Origin: Tipula vernalis
Taxonomy: Eukaryota > Arthropoda > Insecta > Diptera > Tipulidae
Reading direction: 5' to 3'
Length of the DNA: 64,000 nucleotides
Assembly (NCBI GenBank): GCA_958295665.1
Contig: OY282560.1
Location: 87,148,311-87,212,310 of the forward strand
Below the pieces are notes generated by a model. The model saw only the letters and a list, made by a program, of their open reading frames with translations, was not told the DNA's origin and ran no database searches. A program made the translations under genes and the position numbers. This document shows, piece after piece, positions 35,435 through 48,490 of this stretch (position 1 is its first letter; each line of letters begins with the position of its first letter).

Positions 35435-38326
35435 TTATAGTCGTACTGTAGATACTATATAGTCTCGCAGATACGTTGGTGGTCGCCTTACCCGTTCTGG
35501 CCTATTTTCTACCGTCTCGGTCCCTGGACTTGTTAACAATTCTTCGATGTTCTCCTCCAGCTCGTGGTCTGGTACTGGCTCATTCCCCTGAGTTTGTGAT
35601 TAATCAGGTTCTCGCATTCTCACCTCTGCAACGGATCGAATTCTTCTTCTTGTTGCCTGCTTGTTATCACTTCTGGATTAATGGTTGATTCATCAAACGT
35701 AACGATTTTTTTTTCTTACGTCCGATGCAATAAGTTGGTTTATGTGGCGTTTTAGAGATCTGCCTTCATCTAATTTCACGATGTAATGAAGTTGGCCCAA
35801 TTTCCGGGTGATCATCGCGAATTTCCACTTATAGACTTATTGTTTATAACAAATTTCGCTTGGACTCTCTGCCCCTCTTTAAGAGGTCGTAGATGAATTT
35901 TCTTTTTTTGATGAGAAACATTTTCTTGCACTGGAAACATGGCATCGAGTTTTATGCGAATCTGTCGATTTAATAAATACATTTCTGCCGGCGATTTCCC
36001 ATTTGCTAGGGGTGTGGCTCTGTATCGATACAGAATTTTTAGTAATTTTTGATTCATTGGAATATTTTCGTTCGCCATGGTCTTCAGTCGATGCTTTAAA
36101 GTTTGAACGTTTCTTTCCGCCAATCCATTGATTGCTGGTGCAATAAATTTTTGTCGTATACCGTTCCTACGGCAATATTTTTGAAACACTCCACTGGTAA
36201 ATATTGTGGCGTTGTCCGAAACCAAACGACTGGATATCCGTGATTTGCAAAAATTTCACTTAAAAGTTGAATAGTGTTATCTGAATTCGGCGCTTCATGT
36301 AACCCCTTGATTTCTGCCCATCGAGATTTTGCGTCTATTACAACCAAAAAATAAAATCCTTGGAACGGCCCTGCGTAGTCAATTTGGATACGCTCCCAAT
36401 TTTTTGATGGAGTATCCCAATGGTGCTTCGGAACTTTTGTGGGATTCTTCTTGATCTTTGCACATTCTTCACATGATCTAACTACCCTTTCGATATCTTT
36501 ATCTATTTCTTTCCATATACAGTATCGTCGCGCTAGCTGTTTCATCTTAACAATGCCTAGATGCGTGGAATGTAACTCCTTTAAGACTTCCGGTTGGAGA
36601 ACTTTTGGTATTACCACTCGATTATTTTTGAATAAAATCCCCGCGTTTATTACATATTCACTATCTTTATCGGTTGATTGTAATTTTCCCTTTATTTTTG
36701 ATAAGTATTCATCCTTTTCTGGTGCTCTTGATAAGCAATCGACGTTTTGACTGTCGATGCTCTTTTTAAATGAGACATTATAGTAGAAACCCGCCAAAAA
36801 TGATGCGTATGGCGTAGTTATTTAGCGGAAGTCATTTTTGGTAATTTTGACTTTTGGTGGAAAATCCTTGTTAACGGTTGATTATCCGTGATTAATGTAA
36901 ATCGTCTCCCATATAGGTAATCGAAGAAATGATCTACTCCAAAAATTATTGCCAGAGCCTCACGATCCAGCTGTGAATAGTTCTGATCCGCGCTCGACAG
37001 CGAACGTGAGGCAAAAGCAATCGGGCGTTCTCCCCCGTCGGTTGTGTGTGACAACACCGCCGCGATTCCAGTAGGACTTGCGTCCGTTGCTAACGTTACC
37101 GGTAATTCTATGTTGAACGGTACAAGTATTCGATCACTCGCAATTTCCTTTTTTAATTTTATGAATGCTGCTTAACACTCCTTTGACCATACAAATTTTG
37201 CATTTTTTTGTAATAATTTTCGAATCGGGTAAGTAACAGTAGAGACGTCAGGCAAGAATCTTGAATAGTAAGTTATCATCCCTAACAATTGTCTAACTTC
37301 TTTCACATTCCTTGGATGTGGCATTTCGATGATTGCTTTTACTTTTGAAGGGGACTTTGAAATTTTTCCGTCTTCCACGACGTGTCCCAGGTATTCGATT
37401 TTTCGTTGATAATACGAGCATTTGTTTTTATTTAAATGCAAATCATATTTACTTAGTCTGGTTAAACATGCCCTTAGATTTTCCTGACACTCTTCTTTTA
37501 TTTTCCCGTCACGACTATGTCATCGAAATATGCAATCGTCTTGTTTGGCCCTTGAAGCACTTGATCGATTATCCGGTAAAATTCTGCTGGTGCTGTTTTT
37601 ATACCGAAACTTAACCTGTTCATTCGGTAAGTTCCTCTGTGTGTCGCTATTGTTTGAATAATACTGCTCTCCTCGTCAGGTTTTAAATGAAGAAATGCTT
37701 TAAACAGATCCAATCGACAAAAATATTTTGAACCTAGTAAGTTATTCAATATGTCCTCGATATTTTTGATTGGATAATTGACGTTTATTAATTGATCATT
37801 TACTCCAACTTTGTAATCGACACAAATTGTTCCATCTCCTTTCGGAATCACTGCCAAAGTGATCCCCAATCGCTCGTGGTTGATTTTGCTATGATACCCT
37901 CTTGTTCTAAATTATCCAGCTCCTTCTCTACTTGTTCTCGTAACGCGTATGGAACATCCCTTTCGGGTGTGAAGCTGGGTTTCGCACCTTCACGAAGTTG
38001 TAACTGGATACTAAAATTTGGTATACAGCCAACCTTCTGGGTAAAAATATTTGGAAAACATGCTTCAATGTCTTTCTCATCATTTATTAATCGGATATGC
38101 ATTTCCCGATTTATTTTTGAAATTTCTTGATCAATGTCTTCCAACTTGATTTTTAAATGCCTGATCCATGTTCTCCCTAATAGTGGGTCGAACCCGTCTG
38201 GGATGACGTACATGTCTTCATTAGATCTATTCCCTTTATATTCTACTTTTACATTGACTATCCCCAGTGGTAAGAACACATTTGCTGTGTATGATCTGAA
38301 TGCGATATTTGTTGATTTTAGCTGCT
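35435..38326 (-). pseudogene. Ty3/gypsy pol relic, minus strand
   Basis: From right to left: the end of an aspartic protease (DPLLGRTWIRHL near 38170) and the reverse transcriptase (38330-37498; catalytic IAYFDDIVVTG), the connection domain (37441-37172), RNase H (37057-36818; FTLITDNQPLTRI), integrase (36797-35812; HSTHLGIVKMKQLARRYC, CEECAKIK, IQIDYAGPF, GLAERNVQTLK) and a tail ending RPERVRRPPTYLRDYIVST with its stop at 35435. Several frame shifts and stops divide it. It belongs to the same broad lineage as the copy at 1-2277 but is clearly another family member. The 5' part is cut at 38326, where the 1-kb repeat begins. Confidence 0.93.
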
Positions 38327-39348
38327 TCAAAGCCTACTCGAAGTATTAAGAGAACTAACACAATACATATTCAAGTTATGTTACAATTTCGAAAAAAATT
38401 CTCGAAACTCATATAGGACCTTCAGTCATCCCAATTTCTGGTTTTGGGTTGTTTACATTTTTTTTTAATAAAGTTTAATTTCGAGTTTCTTGAATATTTA
38501 CGTTATCTTCTTATCAGAATTTTCAAGATTTTATGTGTTTTCGAGATTTCCACTTAAAGTTGAGTTAGGTGAGATTCCCGAAATTTAAGTTTTCTGGAAT
38601 AATGTAGATATCTGTGTTTGAATAGCATTAAGCTGGATGGGTAAAGAGATTTTTTGCTTTTGTATTGCTTAGCCTTTACATCAGATTTTTACAAGTTTAT
38701 TTTAGGAGTCTGTTCATGATTATGAAATTCTCACTTAAATTCGAAATTTGCAAGAATACTTGGTTTCTTAAAGAGCAAGAAATTTTCGATATGTTCGAGG
38801 TTTTTAAGTTTATTATTCGACATTTTGTAGACTTCGACATTATTCCGAATTTCTTCTATTATTCGAGATTTTCAATGTTATTCGACTTCAGATTAAGTTG
38901 GTGGTGATATTAAACAAAAATATTATTCCTTTCGCGTTTATTTTGTATTAAAAAAACTGAAATTCTTCACGCATACAATCAGTGCATTCATGGGTCAGCC
39001 GCCTCTTTTCCGTTGTTTTAATCTATATCACTCGCCGTCTTTAATTTGATTTTTGTGTTTAGTTTATCTGTTACCTAAATTTCTGAAGGGCTCCAGTCAG
39101 TTTTTTTGTTGCTTAATATCTGTGTATTCACTGTCTTTGTTCCCAAAATAATTAAGACAGGCGGGTTAATACATGAAGAAGATTATTTTTTTGAATGGGT
39201 TTTAATAACCAAACTTGATCTCCACTCTTGCAGTTTTCCATTTTAATCACTCCTGCCTTAAAGCGATAACCCAAAGAATTATAAAATTGATGAAATTGTT
39301 CTTATTTTGCATGTTTTGGTGGGCAGTTTATGGTCGAAAAGCCTTTAG
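38326..39348 (-). repeat. LTR-retrotransposon debris, paralogue of 17245-18312
   Basis: Same text as 17245-18312 with minor changes, including a 17-bp extra piece near 38395. On the minus strand around 39130-39330 it encodes a decayed integrase tail (GYRFKAGVIKMENCKSGDQV). This copy is not interrupted by the LINE found in its sister. Confidence 0.75.
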
Positions 39349-40335
39349 GACCTAACCAATCTTCTATTAGTACGGTATATAGTTGCTTACAGATACTTCT
39401 TATAATTTTCTATTTCTTGATATTTAATTATGGTTTTGATATAGTGCCGCCGTATGCTGTTCAGTCAGGGTGATTTGTGTTATAGATGGGTGTAGCTGAG
39501 TATTTTTAGGAAACTTCTGATAGTGTTATGCTTTTCAACCATTATGTGGAAACTATGCTCAGGCTATTGTAATATGTTTTAGTATGCCAATATCTTTGGC
39601 AAATAGTGCATTGCACTACTTCCACCTTGAGATGTGGCTTTTTCGTACAAATATATTAACAATATCGTGGCCCAAGTGAATTAATTTCCTTTTCAAAATT
39701 TTAGTGTTATTTGATGTTGTTCTGTTTACTTTCTGGGCTTTAGCGATATCAGAATACGCTTCGGCATCTTTTAACTGGATTTTAACCTGGCTATTTCTAA
39801 TTATGTTTAGATCGAAATTATCCTCAGCCAGTTTATTTAACGAGCATTATAGGATTGCTTCTACGCCTGACAAGAATGTTGGACAAATTATGAAATCGTG
39901 TAGATAAAGGCAGTGCAGGTTGCGTTAATCATTTATCTTCATTTGTTTGCATTTAATGTTAGGTGATAAAGGACTTGTCCGTCTACCTCTTTTGTTGGCC
40001 CTGTTTCATCCTTCGTTATCTGTAGACGTAGATATGTTGGACATAGACACAGTTGGAACTCGAACCTTTAGGCTGCTCCGATTGAGACAGTAGTCATTGA
40101 GATGACATGTTTTTGTTGATTTGTGCCGTTTGAAACGAACTACCCATGGCGGAGTTCATGCTGTTTCGAAGTTTTTGAAAATAAATTAGGCATTGCAAAG
40201 TGTAATGATGACCTAAAATCTAGGTCATTAGCACCATGTTTAATCACATTTTATTAGCACTGCACTTTTTGTACTTTTTAATTCAAGTGTATTGAAATCA
40301 ATATTTACAATAAAAAATGTTTCTGAGGTTCTCAG
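39349..40335 (-). other. Decayed retrotransposon-like DNA
   Basis: The minus strand shows scattered coding-like pieces (for example LNIIRNSQVKIQLKDAEAYS near 39750-39810) with many stops, continuing the LTR-element debris to the right. No intact gene. From about 40336 the sequence matches the GST upstream region. Confidence 0.4.
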
Positions 40336-40469
40336 AATGTCAATGTACTAAACGTCTAAAGTTTTTTGATTCATTTTAAAAGAGACCTGAATTCCGATAT
40401 CTAAAGTGAAATTTTACTTTCTTTTTTTTACAGTACCACTTGAAGAATTATTGAATACAGTCGATAAAT

Positions 40470-41194
40470 ATGGGTAAACCAATTTTATATAGTTTTGATT
40501 TAAGTCCTCCAGTTCGGGCCGTTTTATTAACCGCCAAAGAAATTAATTTGGATCTTGAATTAAGGTAACTACAATAAATAATTTACTAATTATTATTTTA
40601 CAAAAAATTAATTATCGATTTTTTTACAGAGAAACCAATTTCCTAACATCGGAGACAATGACCGAGGAGTTTAAATCGAAAAATCCTCAACACACAATAC
40701 CCACGCTAGAGGATGGTGATGTCATAATATGGGAAAGTGCAGCGATTTGTACCTATATAATTGGTAAATATGCGGCCGATGATTCTTTGTATCCAAAAGA
40801 TTTAGTAAAGCGGGCGCACATTGATCAACGTCTTCATTTTAATTCATCGATTTTATTTCCACGTTTACGTGGTGCTTTGGAACCAATTATGTTTCGAAAT
40901 CAATTGGAAATCCCTGAAGAAAAGCGTGCGGCCATAATTCAAGCGTATGATTTTGTTGAACTATTTATTGGCAATGGTGATTATGTAGTTGGTGATCATT
41001 TAACTGTTGCTGATTTAATTTTTATTTCTTCGATAATAACGTTAAATATGTTGCTGGCAATTGATTCGGATACGTATCCAAATATTACAAGATGGTGGAA
41101 GGGAATGGAGCAGTTACCGTATTATGATTTGAATCGCGTTGGTTCCGATAAGTTCACTGCTTTATACGAAAGTAAAATGGGCAAATCAAAATAA
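40470..41194 (+). CDS. Epsilon-class glutathione S-transferase, type 2, third copy
   Basis: Exons 40470-40564 and 40630-41194, same splice positions as the other type 2 genes, encode 219 residues. DLSPPVRAVLLTAKEINLDL holds catalytic Ser12; NPQHTIPTLEDGD and WESAAICTYI are intact; the C-terminal domain keeps GDHLTVADLIFISS. It differs from copies A and B in the substrate-side helices (PRLRGALEPIMFRNQLEIPE). Homology to the other units begins only about 130 bp before the start codon, so the type 1 GST and receptor are missing here. Confidence 0.95.
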
Positions 41195-41565
41195 GTTTTG
41201 TAATTTTATGATTTATAAATATTTCGTCAGTAGTGTACTGACTTTTTAAAAAATTATCGTTTCATTTTGAAAGCTTAACTATATTATATGTGTATACTAT
41301 ATTTTGCTGAACGTGCTCTAGGTAGGTCCAAGCAAACTCATATAGTCTCCATGTCAACCCTGTTTTCCGCTGATTGTGGGATTATTATTTTAGATATTAT
41401 GTTTCTTTAAACAGTTGTTGCCCAAACTAAGCACAACCATATTCAATACAGATCAAGTAGATAGGCACGAAGGACTCGAAAAATTGGCTAATAAGCGTAT
41501 AATACCGTTGACTCCTTGATTAAAGTAAAGTTGACTTTATTTGAATCCTGCGTGTTGAAGAAAAG
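41195..41565. other. GST 3' flank and intergenic DNA
   Basis: The first 90 bases resemble the 3' flank of the other type 2 GSTs; the rest has no recognised content. Confidence 0.5.
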
Positions 41566-41868
41566 TCAGAATAGTGATTTTATACATGGCATAGATCTTC
41601 GGGTATTTTCTTTCACGGCAATTTTATCGATTCCAAGACCAAATTCATAATTTTGCTCATTATTTTTATACATTTTGTTAAAATCTATTCTGAAGAGTGG
41701 GTCATATTTACGTTTTCGTATTTCTTCGGTTGTTTGCAGGCAAAGACGATTTCGATCAAAATATCTTTGCATAAAACCGTCGGATGAGAGAACACTGAGA
41801 TGATTATCTGCAGCATTTTTCAAAGTGTCGGCAGGCAGTGTACGGGTCGCATCACAGTGATTTAAAAT
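41566..41868 (-). pseudogene. Unrecognised open frame, possible gene fragment
   Basis: An open minus-strand frame of about 100 codons without an obvious start: CDATRTLPADTLKNAADNHL continues into SVLSSDGFMQRYFDRNRLCL and then LFRIDFNKMYKNNEQNYEFG. The residue mix, rich in charged and aromatic residues, looks more like real protein than most chance frames here. I do not recognise the family. It could be a retrocopied or captured exon, or a transposon part. The left end (about 41566) has no clear poly(A). Confidence 0.35.
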
Positions 41869-41884
41869 TCAATTAACAAGCAAA

Positions 41885-42310
41885 TTACATTCATACCGAA
41901 GCATAATGATTGATCAAGCGCACTTTTATCTCAATATGGTAGCGTCAATAACCGTTTCTGGCGAAATGAAAACCCTCAAATTATTCACGAGACAGTCCAA
42001 TTCAACAAAAGGGCACCATCTGGTTTGAGGTTTGCTCAGAACAAATCATTTGTGGTTTTTTGGCACAAGAAATGAACGTACTTGCTGTGGAAGGCCTTTA
42101 CTTTCAACTGGATGGTACTGTAAGACTATGAAAAGCAAGACGTACATCAATAGTTCACAGTCTCTTACCGATCTGAAAACAAACCTTCGACCAAGAATTC
42201 GAACATTTCGACAGAAGCACTGCGCCACGTCATGAAATGTGCTCAAAAATGTGCTGAAGTTTGCATCAATGCTAGAGGTGGCCATTTACCAGACATAATT
42301 TTTCATACCT
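41885..42310 (+). pseudogene. Mariner-type transposase relic (DD41D-like)
   Basis: DQAHFYLN near 41911 and, one frame away, NNRFWRNENPQIIHE match the start of the catalytic domain; after a large deletion the end continues as SLTDLKTNLRPRIRTF and MKCAQKCAEVCINARGGHLP, a typical C-terminus of this group. The second and third catalytic residues are deleted. Confidence 0.8.
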
Positions 42311-42779
42311 AAGCAAAACGAATTGTAATAATGCCAACAAAAGGTACCAATCGTAATTTTGGAAAATTTTTTTTTGGTTAATAAGTTATTCAACAAAAAA
42401 TTCGTTCATTTTATTGAAATTAGAGCTACTAGAGATTGCCCTTATATTCCAGGAATGTTTGTGGTATAGGATACACAAAGAACTTTAAAATAAAACTCGA
42501 ATGAAAAACGGTTGTGTTTAAGGGTGAAATACTCCAAGTGCAGCACGACATGTCCCACACAATCCACTTGTGCTAGATTTTCTTTTAATAGAAATTTTTC
42601 TAAGAAAAATTTGAACGTTTTTATAAAAGTTCTTTACAATTTTCCTCAAAATACGGCTATCTACATATGAAAACATTTAAGCAAATTAACGTATGTATAT
42701 TTAAATTTTTTGCCGACGTGCTGCTCTTGGCATGTTTCGAGTGTAAAAGTTTGAGAAATGAACTCATTTTGGTAATTTG

Positions 42780-42970
42780 TTTAAATTTTTTCTAAAATTT
42801 TTTATTATAAGTATTGCTCGAAATGTTGACCATCCTCTGCCGACAACGTTCTACAACTCGTTCACGTAAATCATTAACATTATTTACTGAAATGTTTCAC
42901 ACTTTTACTTAAAGAGCGACCAAACATAGAAATCCGAAGTGGTTAAGTCCGGTGAATGTACTGGTCAAGA
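42780..42970 (-). pseudogene. Second mariner-type fragment, opposite strand
   Basis: On the minus strand SPDLTTSDFYVW is followed by VNDLRERVVERCRQRMVNI, corresponding to the third catalytic region and C-terminus of a mariner-type transposase. Stops interrupt it and no inverted ends were seen. Confidence 0.6.
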
Positions 42971-43513
42971 AATGTGTGAATAATAAATATACAATACTGC
43001 GTACTTTTTCCATTTTGGTCTGCAATACCTTGCCGGAAAACTGGGTTTTTGGCTGTTTTAGTTTTTTGACGGCCGATCACCTCCGGAAAATTTCTCTTTA
43101 AATTCGGAACACCCTGTAAATAGGTAAGGTAAGTTGTCGACTTAAGCATTTGTTGGCACCATTGGTAAATATTATTGCCTCTGAGATGAACCAACCGAAA
43201 GGCCCATAAGTGCTGCAGCAACAGCAGTGAATCCAAAACCCTAAAAATGTGGTATTAAAATAATTTGTTTATGCGAGGCGAATAATGCGTACCATTCACA
43301 ATTTATTCACAAATTACAAATTGGCGGAACAACTGCTATAAAGGAAGAAGGCTGCAGAAATTAGGATCATTACTCATCAGGAGCAACAAACCAGCGGCGG
43401 ATCCGGGTATTTCTATAGGAGGAGGCCATTTTCGAAGTTTAGAGGGAGCTCACTTTTGAAATCTAAGGCAGGCAGAACGGAATGAAGCCATGATAAGAAA
43501 GGAGGAGCATATA

Positions 43514-44420
43514 GGGTGGGCCATCTAACTTTTTTTTGAACTAGCGGTTATTCTGAGTATGGTAAGGATTATGTCACTTTTGATTTGACAGAAAGTTAGT
43601 TTTATCCTTCCGCTGAACGAAAATGGTTGTGTATTCGCTTGAACAACGCTGGGAAATATTGACTTGAAGAAGATGCCGATTTTGGCAAAAAAAATCATTT
43701 TTTCGGATGAGGCGCATTTCCATCTTGACGGCTATGTAAACAAGCAGAATTGTCGCATTTGGGGCACGGAGAACCCGCACGTGATCGTAGAGAAGCCGAT
43801 GCATCCTCAACGAGTGACTGTTTGGAGCGAATTTTGGTCCGGTGGCATCATTGGGCCATTTTTCTTTGAAAATGAGCAAGGAGCCGCCGTTACTGTCAAT
43901 GGTGAGCGCTACCGCGCCATAATAAACGATTTTTTGTTCCCGGCACTTAAATAGGAGGACATAGGCAACATTTGGTGTCAACAAGACGGCGCTCCGTGCC
44001 ACACAGCACACGTTTCAGTTGATCTTTTGCGCACTGTCTTCGAAGATCGAATTATCAGCCGAAATGCTAATGTGATTTGGCCGCCTCGGAGCTCTGATTT
44101 GACGCCGTTGGACTATTATCTTTGGGGTGCCGTCAAAGATAAGTGTTACGCCGATAAACCAGCAACGATTGACGCTCTCAAGAACAATATTCGCATTGCC
44201 ATTGAAGACATATTGCCGCATACCATCGAAAATGTGTTCAAAAATTGGACCGACCATATGGGGTACGTCAAGGCCAGCCGAGGCAGTCATATGAATGAAA
44301 TAGTATTCCATAATTAATCGGAAGGATTGTTCTTTACAATGAAAAAATAAATTTGAAAAAATATTGAGAACTTTTTGTTTTATTGCATTTAAAAAAAAAA
44401 AAAATTTATTTGGCCCACCC
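43514..44420 (+). mobile_element. DD41D mariner-like element, internally deleted
   Basis: Ends are GGGTGGGCCATCTAA at 43514 and inverted TTGGCCCACCC at 44420; TA precedes the left end. At 907 bp it is shorter than usual because the N-terminal half of the transposase is deleted. The deletion joint is near 43655-43665. Confidence 0.85.
43664..44317 (+). pseudogene. DD41D-type transposase, C-terminal part
   Basis: KKIIFSDEAHFHLDGYVNK has the first catalytic Asp, WCQQDGAPCHTAHVSVD the second and SSDLTPLDYYLWG the third; 41 residues separate the second and third, the DD41D spacing of rosa-like elements described in tephritid flies. A TAG at 43952-43954 and a loss of the DNA-binding N-terminus inactivate it. 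A frame change lies in the A run near 43688-43696. Confidence 0.9.
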
Positions 44421-44559
44421 TTTACAATGGAGGTTGGTGTATAATGCACCCAATCTCGTCTTTTTAAAGGTCCTGGGAGAAAATCCAGGACCACCCCCAT
44501 CCTGCAGAGATGCGGAATGGTATGAAGGGCGTGTGAAGATGACGCATGCTCGGACTCTG

Positions 44560-45020
44560 GATCTGTGGATCTATATAAAAAGGCTATAGCCAAAGTAGAG
44601 GAGGTGTGGCCAGGCGCAAAGCTTGCGACAGTTATCCGGCAGGAAATTCCCAACAGGCCGAGGGCACTTGTCTGGCTGCCATCCGAACCGGCTAGGGGGT
44701 AGCCCCTAACAAAGCTTTAAAAATCATTCAGGCCAGTAACCCGAATCTTCCGACCGGAAATTGGATGATCGTCAAGCAGGAGGAGGCGAAGGGGCTCGAA
44801 ATGATCAATTATGGTAATAAATAAGGAGTCCCTTGCCCTCCTGCATAAAACGAAGGGAGTAATTGACTTCGGATTCGGGTCAATTACTCTCAACGTTTAT
44901 AAAAATGATGGGGCGGAAGCGCGTACGGGAGGTCAACCGGAGGATGGTGGCAACCCGCCCAGGCCTGAAGGGGGTACCAGCAGGATGGGGGAGAAGCTGA
45001 GGGTAGGGGGAGAGTGAATC
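44560..45020 (+). pseudogene. LINE ORF1 (gag-like) remnant
   Basis: Frames read PGAKLATVIRQEIPNRPRAL, then NPNLPTGNWMIVKQEEAKGL and NKESLALLHKTKGVIDFGFG, with stops between. This is the conserved C-terminal part of the nucleic-acid-binding ORF1 protein common in this insect LINE group. No zinc knuckles are seen. Confidence 0.65.
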
Positions 45021-45309
45021 CGGCGACTGCGGTCTGGCAAGGATTCACTTGGAAGATGAGGAGGGGCACAAAAGCGAAGGAGCTGGTGTATTGATGGAGG
45101 AAGATGTCGACAGCCCGGCCAGACGGGGGGGGGGGCACTGACAAGTTCTCTACAGAGCGTATGAGGGGTAGTGAGACGGGCGAATCCGGCGCATCCCAAA
45201 ATATCGGGAAATAATATTCCTGCGGTAGCAGGAATATACCATAGAGGTAAATAGAGGTTTAAAGGTTATTACTAAGATAACTCAAATTAACCTTCATCAT
45301 TCTAAGACT

Positions 45310-48300
45310 GCTTCGGCAGCTCTACTCCTCAGGCTGACTAGGTCGGGTGAGGATGTGATACTAATCCAAGAACCTTGGATTAATAACAACAGGATCTGTG
45401 GCCTCAGAACTAAGGGGTACAAAATTATATCCTCTAGTAAGTCTGGGAAGATCAGATCTTGTATTCTTGGGAAAAATAATATTAATCTTTTCCTTCTCTC
45501 TCAATACAGCAATGGTGACACTACTGCAGTTAGCCTGGAAGTAGGCACTTGTAGATTCTGGCTAGTTTCAGCCTACATGGACCGGGAGAAGGAGGTTCCT
45601 CCGGATAACCTGGAGGAGCTGATCCGTGAAGCGGAACAATCAAAGGTACGTAGGTGTGGTACTGGGAGTTGATGCTAATGCGCATCACACTATCTGGGAA
45701 AGCACGGACATTAATGAAAGAGGTGAGTCGCTTTTTGATTATTTGATGAGTACTAACCTTTCAGTGTGTAATATTGGGCGGAAACCCATATTTATTACTA
45801 GTAACAGGCAGGAAGTTCTAGACTTGACCCTTGCCTCAAATAATATCCTTCATATGGTTAAAAATTGGAGGGTGGATAAGGAATGCTCCTTTTCTGATCA
45901 TCGATATTTAACCTATATCCTCGATATTCACCCTGATACCCGGGAAGCCTTCAGGAACCCTAAAAGGACCAACTGGAGCAAATATGGGGAATTATTAGAG
46001 GATATGTTACCGTCGAGGGCTATGGAGCCCCCGACGACCGTTGGGGAGCTGGAGGATATGGTGGCTAGCGTTACTAGCGCATGCAACCGATCCTTTCGCG
46101 CTGCCTGCCCACTGGCTAAGCCTAGGGGTAGGCAAAAACCAGTATGGTGGTCTAGGCAACTGGGAACCTATCATAAAGCTTGTAGGACAGCCTTTAATAG
46201 AGCCAAAAATACAAGGGAGGCTCAGGATTGGGACTCCTATATGAGGAGAAACTCGGAATTTATAAGAAATAATTAAGAAAGGCACAAAGGAGCTCTTGGA
46301 GAATCTTCTGTGATAAAATGGAAGAGGTATCTGAAACCTCCCGATTCTTTCCAAAAGTACAGCTAGTCCCAGTTTTTTGATAAAACCGGACGGATCTTGA
46401 CAGCTCCTAGTGGAGAATCTCTGGAGCTTCTCTTCGAGACACACTTCCCAGGGAGCTTTGAAGACCTGTTGGTGCGTAGCAATCATCAGGAATCAGGGTT
46501 TTAAACCATTTAAATCGGCTGGTCCGGATCAAATTATACCAGCGTAACTTCAAAACAACTCAGTAATTATTCTTCCCTACCTGGAAGCTATATTCAAAGG
46601 GTTTTTGAAGCTGGGCTATGTTCCTAGGTACTGGACGGAGGTCAATGTGGTATTCATACCGAAAGCGGGGAAAAGCTCACATGTCTATCCTAAGGACCTA
46701 AGACCAATAACTCTATCATCCTTTCTTTTGAAAACCTTGGAAAGGCTGCTGGATGTATACATCAGAGATAAAATAGGTGCCAGGAAGTGGGCACCGTCTC
46801 AGCATGCGTACACAAAGGGTAGATCTGTGGACACTGCTCTGCACGCCTTGGTGTATACGATTGAGAAATCGATTAATTCGAAGGAATTCTGTTTGGTGGC
46901 CTTCCTGGATATAGAGAGCGCCCTTAGTAATGTGGAAGCGGAGGCAATCAAGGAGGGATTGTCATTTTTGGAGGTGGACGTTCCTCTGATAGGGTTAATC
47001 AATTATATGCTGGGAAGCAGGATTTGTAGCTCGAAGTTGGGTGACTCCACCATCAAGAGGCGAGTAACTAGGGGAACTCCGCAGGAGGGGTTCTGTCCTC
47101 TCTTCTCTGGAACATAGTGGTAAACGGGTTACTACTAGAATTGGAGAGAGAGAGTATTGAAGTTATCGCTTACGCAGACGACGTAGCTTTAGCTGTTACC
47201 GGGAAATTCCTGGGCACGATTGTAGACGTAATGCACAATGCGCTTACCATCGTTACGAAATGGGCTGGCAAATGTGGACTTGGTATTAACCCGTCCAAGA
47301 CAGAGCTGATACTCTTCACTAAGAAATACAAAATCCCGGTAGTTATCCATCCTACCTTAAATGGCACGAGACTTGCTTTTACTGATAGAGCTAGATATCT
47401 GGGTATTATCTTAGACAGTAAGCTTAGTTGGAGGCCCAATATGTTGGAGAGAATAACAAAGCTACTATAGCTTTGTACTCCTGTAGGAACGCCATTGGTC
47501 ATAGATGGGGTCTGAAGCCGGAGCTGGTACACTGGCTTTTCACCGCTGTAGTGAGACCTGTACTCATGTACGGGGTGGGTTTTTGGTGGCCACCTCTTGG
47601 AAAGGTAACTTATAAAAGTAAGATTGAGAGAGTGCAAAGAACGGCCTGTATGCTTGTTAGCGGGGCATTGAGGTCGACACCGACAAGTGCATTAGAGGTT
47701 ATGTTGCACCTTCTTCCGGTCGACATTTTTGGCAAATAGATGGCGACAAATACGGCTGTACGACTTGCAGCCGTCTCTCAGTGGAGGTGTCTTAGTATAG
47801 GACACTCTACTATTGTTAGATCGTTGAAGGATGAGCTGGCGAATCTTGACTGTATTAAACCTACTCTACGCTTCGAGAAGCGATTTCGGACCTCCTTCCC
47901 TTCAAGGGAATTCTGGAGGGATAGACCTTTATCGGAAACCGAAGCCTTGCAATTCTTCACAGATGGCTCCAAGCTAGACGGCAAAGTGGGGGCATTCTGT
48001 GACAAATTAAATGTAAACATTTCTATTCGTCTCCCTGATTACTGCCACGTGTACCAAGCTGAAGTCGTAGCGATTGAGGAGGTCATGACGTGGTTGAAGC
48101 ATAATGTGTTATCCTCAGACGATATCACAATCTATGTGGACAGTCAAGCGGCGATTCGGTCGTTAGAATCGGTGTCTTTGGCGTCACGGGTGGCGTTTAG
48201 TTGTCACTCATCTCTAAATGAGACGGGTGAGCATTTCAATATCCAGGTAATCTGGGTCCGAATGAACTTGCTAGGCGTGGTATGACTCTCCAGCTGCAAG

Positions 48301-48490
48301 CGGAAAGAGCAAGTCTGGGAGGCCTATCACTTGGGAAGCAGGCGCTATCCTCAGCGGGGGAAAGGTGGTCTAACACCCTCACCTGTAGAGTTGCAAGACA
48401 AGTTTGGCCAAACCTGGACTTGGGGCGTACTGAGGCGTTGGAGAACATGCAAGAAGGTTCGTATCACAATGGACCGTCACCGGTCTAAGT
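45310..48490 (+). pseudogene. LINE ORF2: endonuclease, reverse transcriptase, RNase H
   Basis: APE-type endonuclease parts: ILIQEPWINNNRICGLRT (45355 on), VVLGVDANAHHTIW (45653 on) and ECSFSDHRYLTYIL. Reverse transcriptase: KDLRPITLSSFLLKTLERLL, VAFLDIESALSN, the catalytic VIAYADDVALAV near 47162-47197, and the thumb to about 47735. RNase H: FFTDGSKLDGKVGAFCDKLN and IYVDSQAAIRS. At least eight frame shifts or stops (for example near 45650, 46275, 46380, 47115, 47468, 47738 and 48285) show age. The RNase H lacks a few residues after KVGA compared with the copy at 9059. Confidence 0.92.

Noticed and set aside
35476..35688. 70-codon plus-strand frame
   Set aside because: It is antisense to the C-terminal tail of the gypsy integrase on the minus strand.
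43574..44653. Long minus-strand open frames
   Set aside because: They are shadows of the mariner transposase and LINE on the other strand.
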